DNA of 64,000 bases. Source: Sepiola atlantica. Lineage: Eukaryota; Mollusca; Cephalopoda; Sepiida; Sepiolidae. Shown here piece after piece: positions 63,720 through 64,000 of the stretch (its first letter is position 1; each line of letters opens with the position of its first letter). The stretch lies in the NCBI GenBank assembly GCA_963556195.1, contig OY744531.1, positions 110,069,622 through 110,133,621 of the forward strand, read 5' to 3'. The notes beneath the pieces are model-generated. The model ran no database searches and was not told the origin of the DNA. It saw only the letters and a program-made list of their open reading frames with translations. The position numbers were made by a program, and so were the translations under genes.

Positions 63720-64000
63720 AGACGTAAGAGGCTACTGAGAATTAGGAAGTAAGTTTAGGGCGTCATTCTAAATTGGCAGCTGTGCAGCGAGATGCTTGTT
63801 CACATTAGTTTTACTTTTCTGCATGTCGGTACTGTCGGTGAAACAGGGGGCAGGAGGGAGTTCCAGAGGCCAGCAGCACGAGAAAAGAAGCTATTGGAGT
63901 AGAAGGTTCTCCGGCATCTGGGGACCTCCACAGTGTATAGATGGGATTTAGCTGATTGTCGGATTGGTCTAGTCTATTTACGTCGAGGGGCACCAGAGCA
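63720..64000 (-). pseudogene. CR1/L2-like LINE, C-terminal end (cut by window end)
   Basis: Minus-strand reading includes FYSNSFFSRAAGLWNSL and PTVPTCRKVKLM. Closest relative in the window is 59560-59885. Continues past the right edge, so a longer LINE body may lie outside. Confidence 0.75.

Overview
The window looks like intergenic or intronic DNA from an animal genome crowded with transposable elements, most likely a mollusc and probably a cephalopod. This is an inference from dense (TA)n tracts, interstitial TTAGGG-type repeats, several tRNA-headed and snRNA-headed SINE families, Penelope-like elements, R2/NeSL-like and CR1/L2-like LINE fossils, a mariner fossil and a Ty3/mag-like retrotransposon. 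I found no host protein exon, rRNA or intact tRNA gene that I could defend. Most apparent open frames come from microsatellites or decayed elements.

Layout. 1-7.2 kb: a 68-bp minisatellite, U2-snRNA-headed SINE copies, LINE 3' ends and a 62-bp-type minisatellite. 7.2-11.5 kb: a Penelope-like element (PLE) with a 537-codon open frame (RT catalytic end, zinc knuckle, GIY-YIG endonuclease) between two directly repeated terminal blocks. 11.5-24 kb: decayed repeats, including paired direct repeats and two further U2-SINEs. 24-31 kb: fold-back elements, hammerhead-bearing repeats and a GIY-YIG fossil, with (TA)n tracts at most junctions and a 1.2-kb polypyrimidine block. 33.8-39.0 kb: a complete Ty3/gypsy element on the minus strand, with 274-bp LTRs, a 5-bp target duplication, a tRNA-Ser-type primer site, a polypurine tract and one intact 1292-codon gag-pol frame. 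40.7-41.9 kb: a 24-bp minisatellite. 42-48 kb: a purine-rich block, a mariner fossil and two LINE tails. 48.5-64 kb: SINEs, palindromic or fold-back elements, U2-SINE copies and more LINE tails.

The most notable signal is a dense set of hammerhead self-cleaving ribozyme motifs (CUGANGA, helix II, GAAA). There are about twenty candidates in 64 kb, on both strands. They lie in the PLE terminal repeats, in palindromic elements resembling those repeats, and in tRNA-headed SINE-like repeats. For many, all three helices and a cleavable NUH triplet can be drawn by hand, and copies differ by compensating changes in helix I. Hammerheads in PLEs and some SINEs are known. The number of distinct families here, their head-to-head palindromic arrangement and the SINE association deserve follow-up. 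The Ty3 element looks recently mobile, because its LTRs differ at only about four positions by eye. The SINEs and fold-back elements presumably depend on proteins from LINEs and PLEs, of which only remnants remain here.
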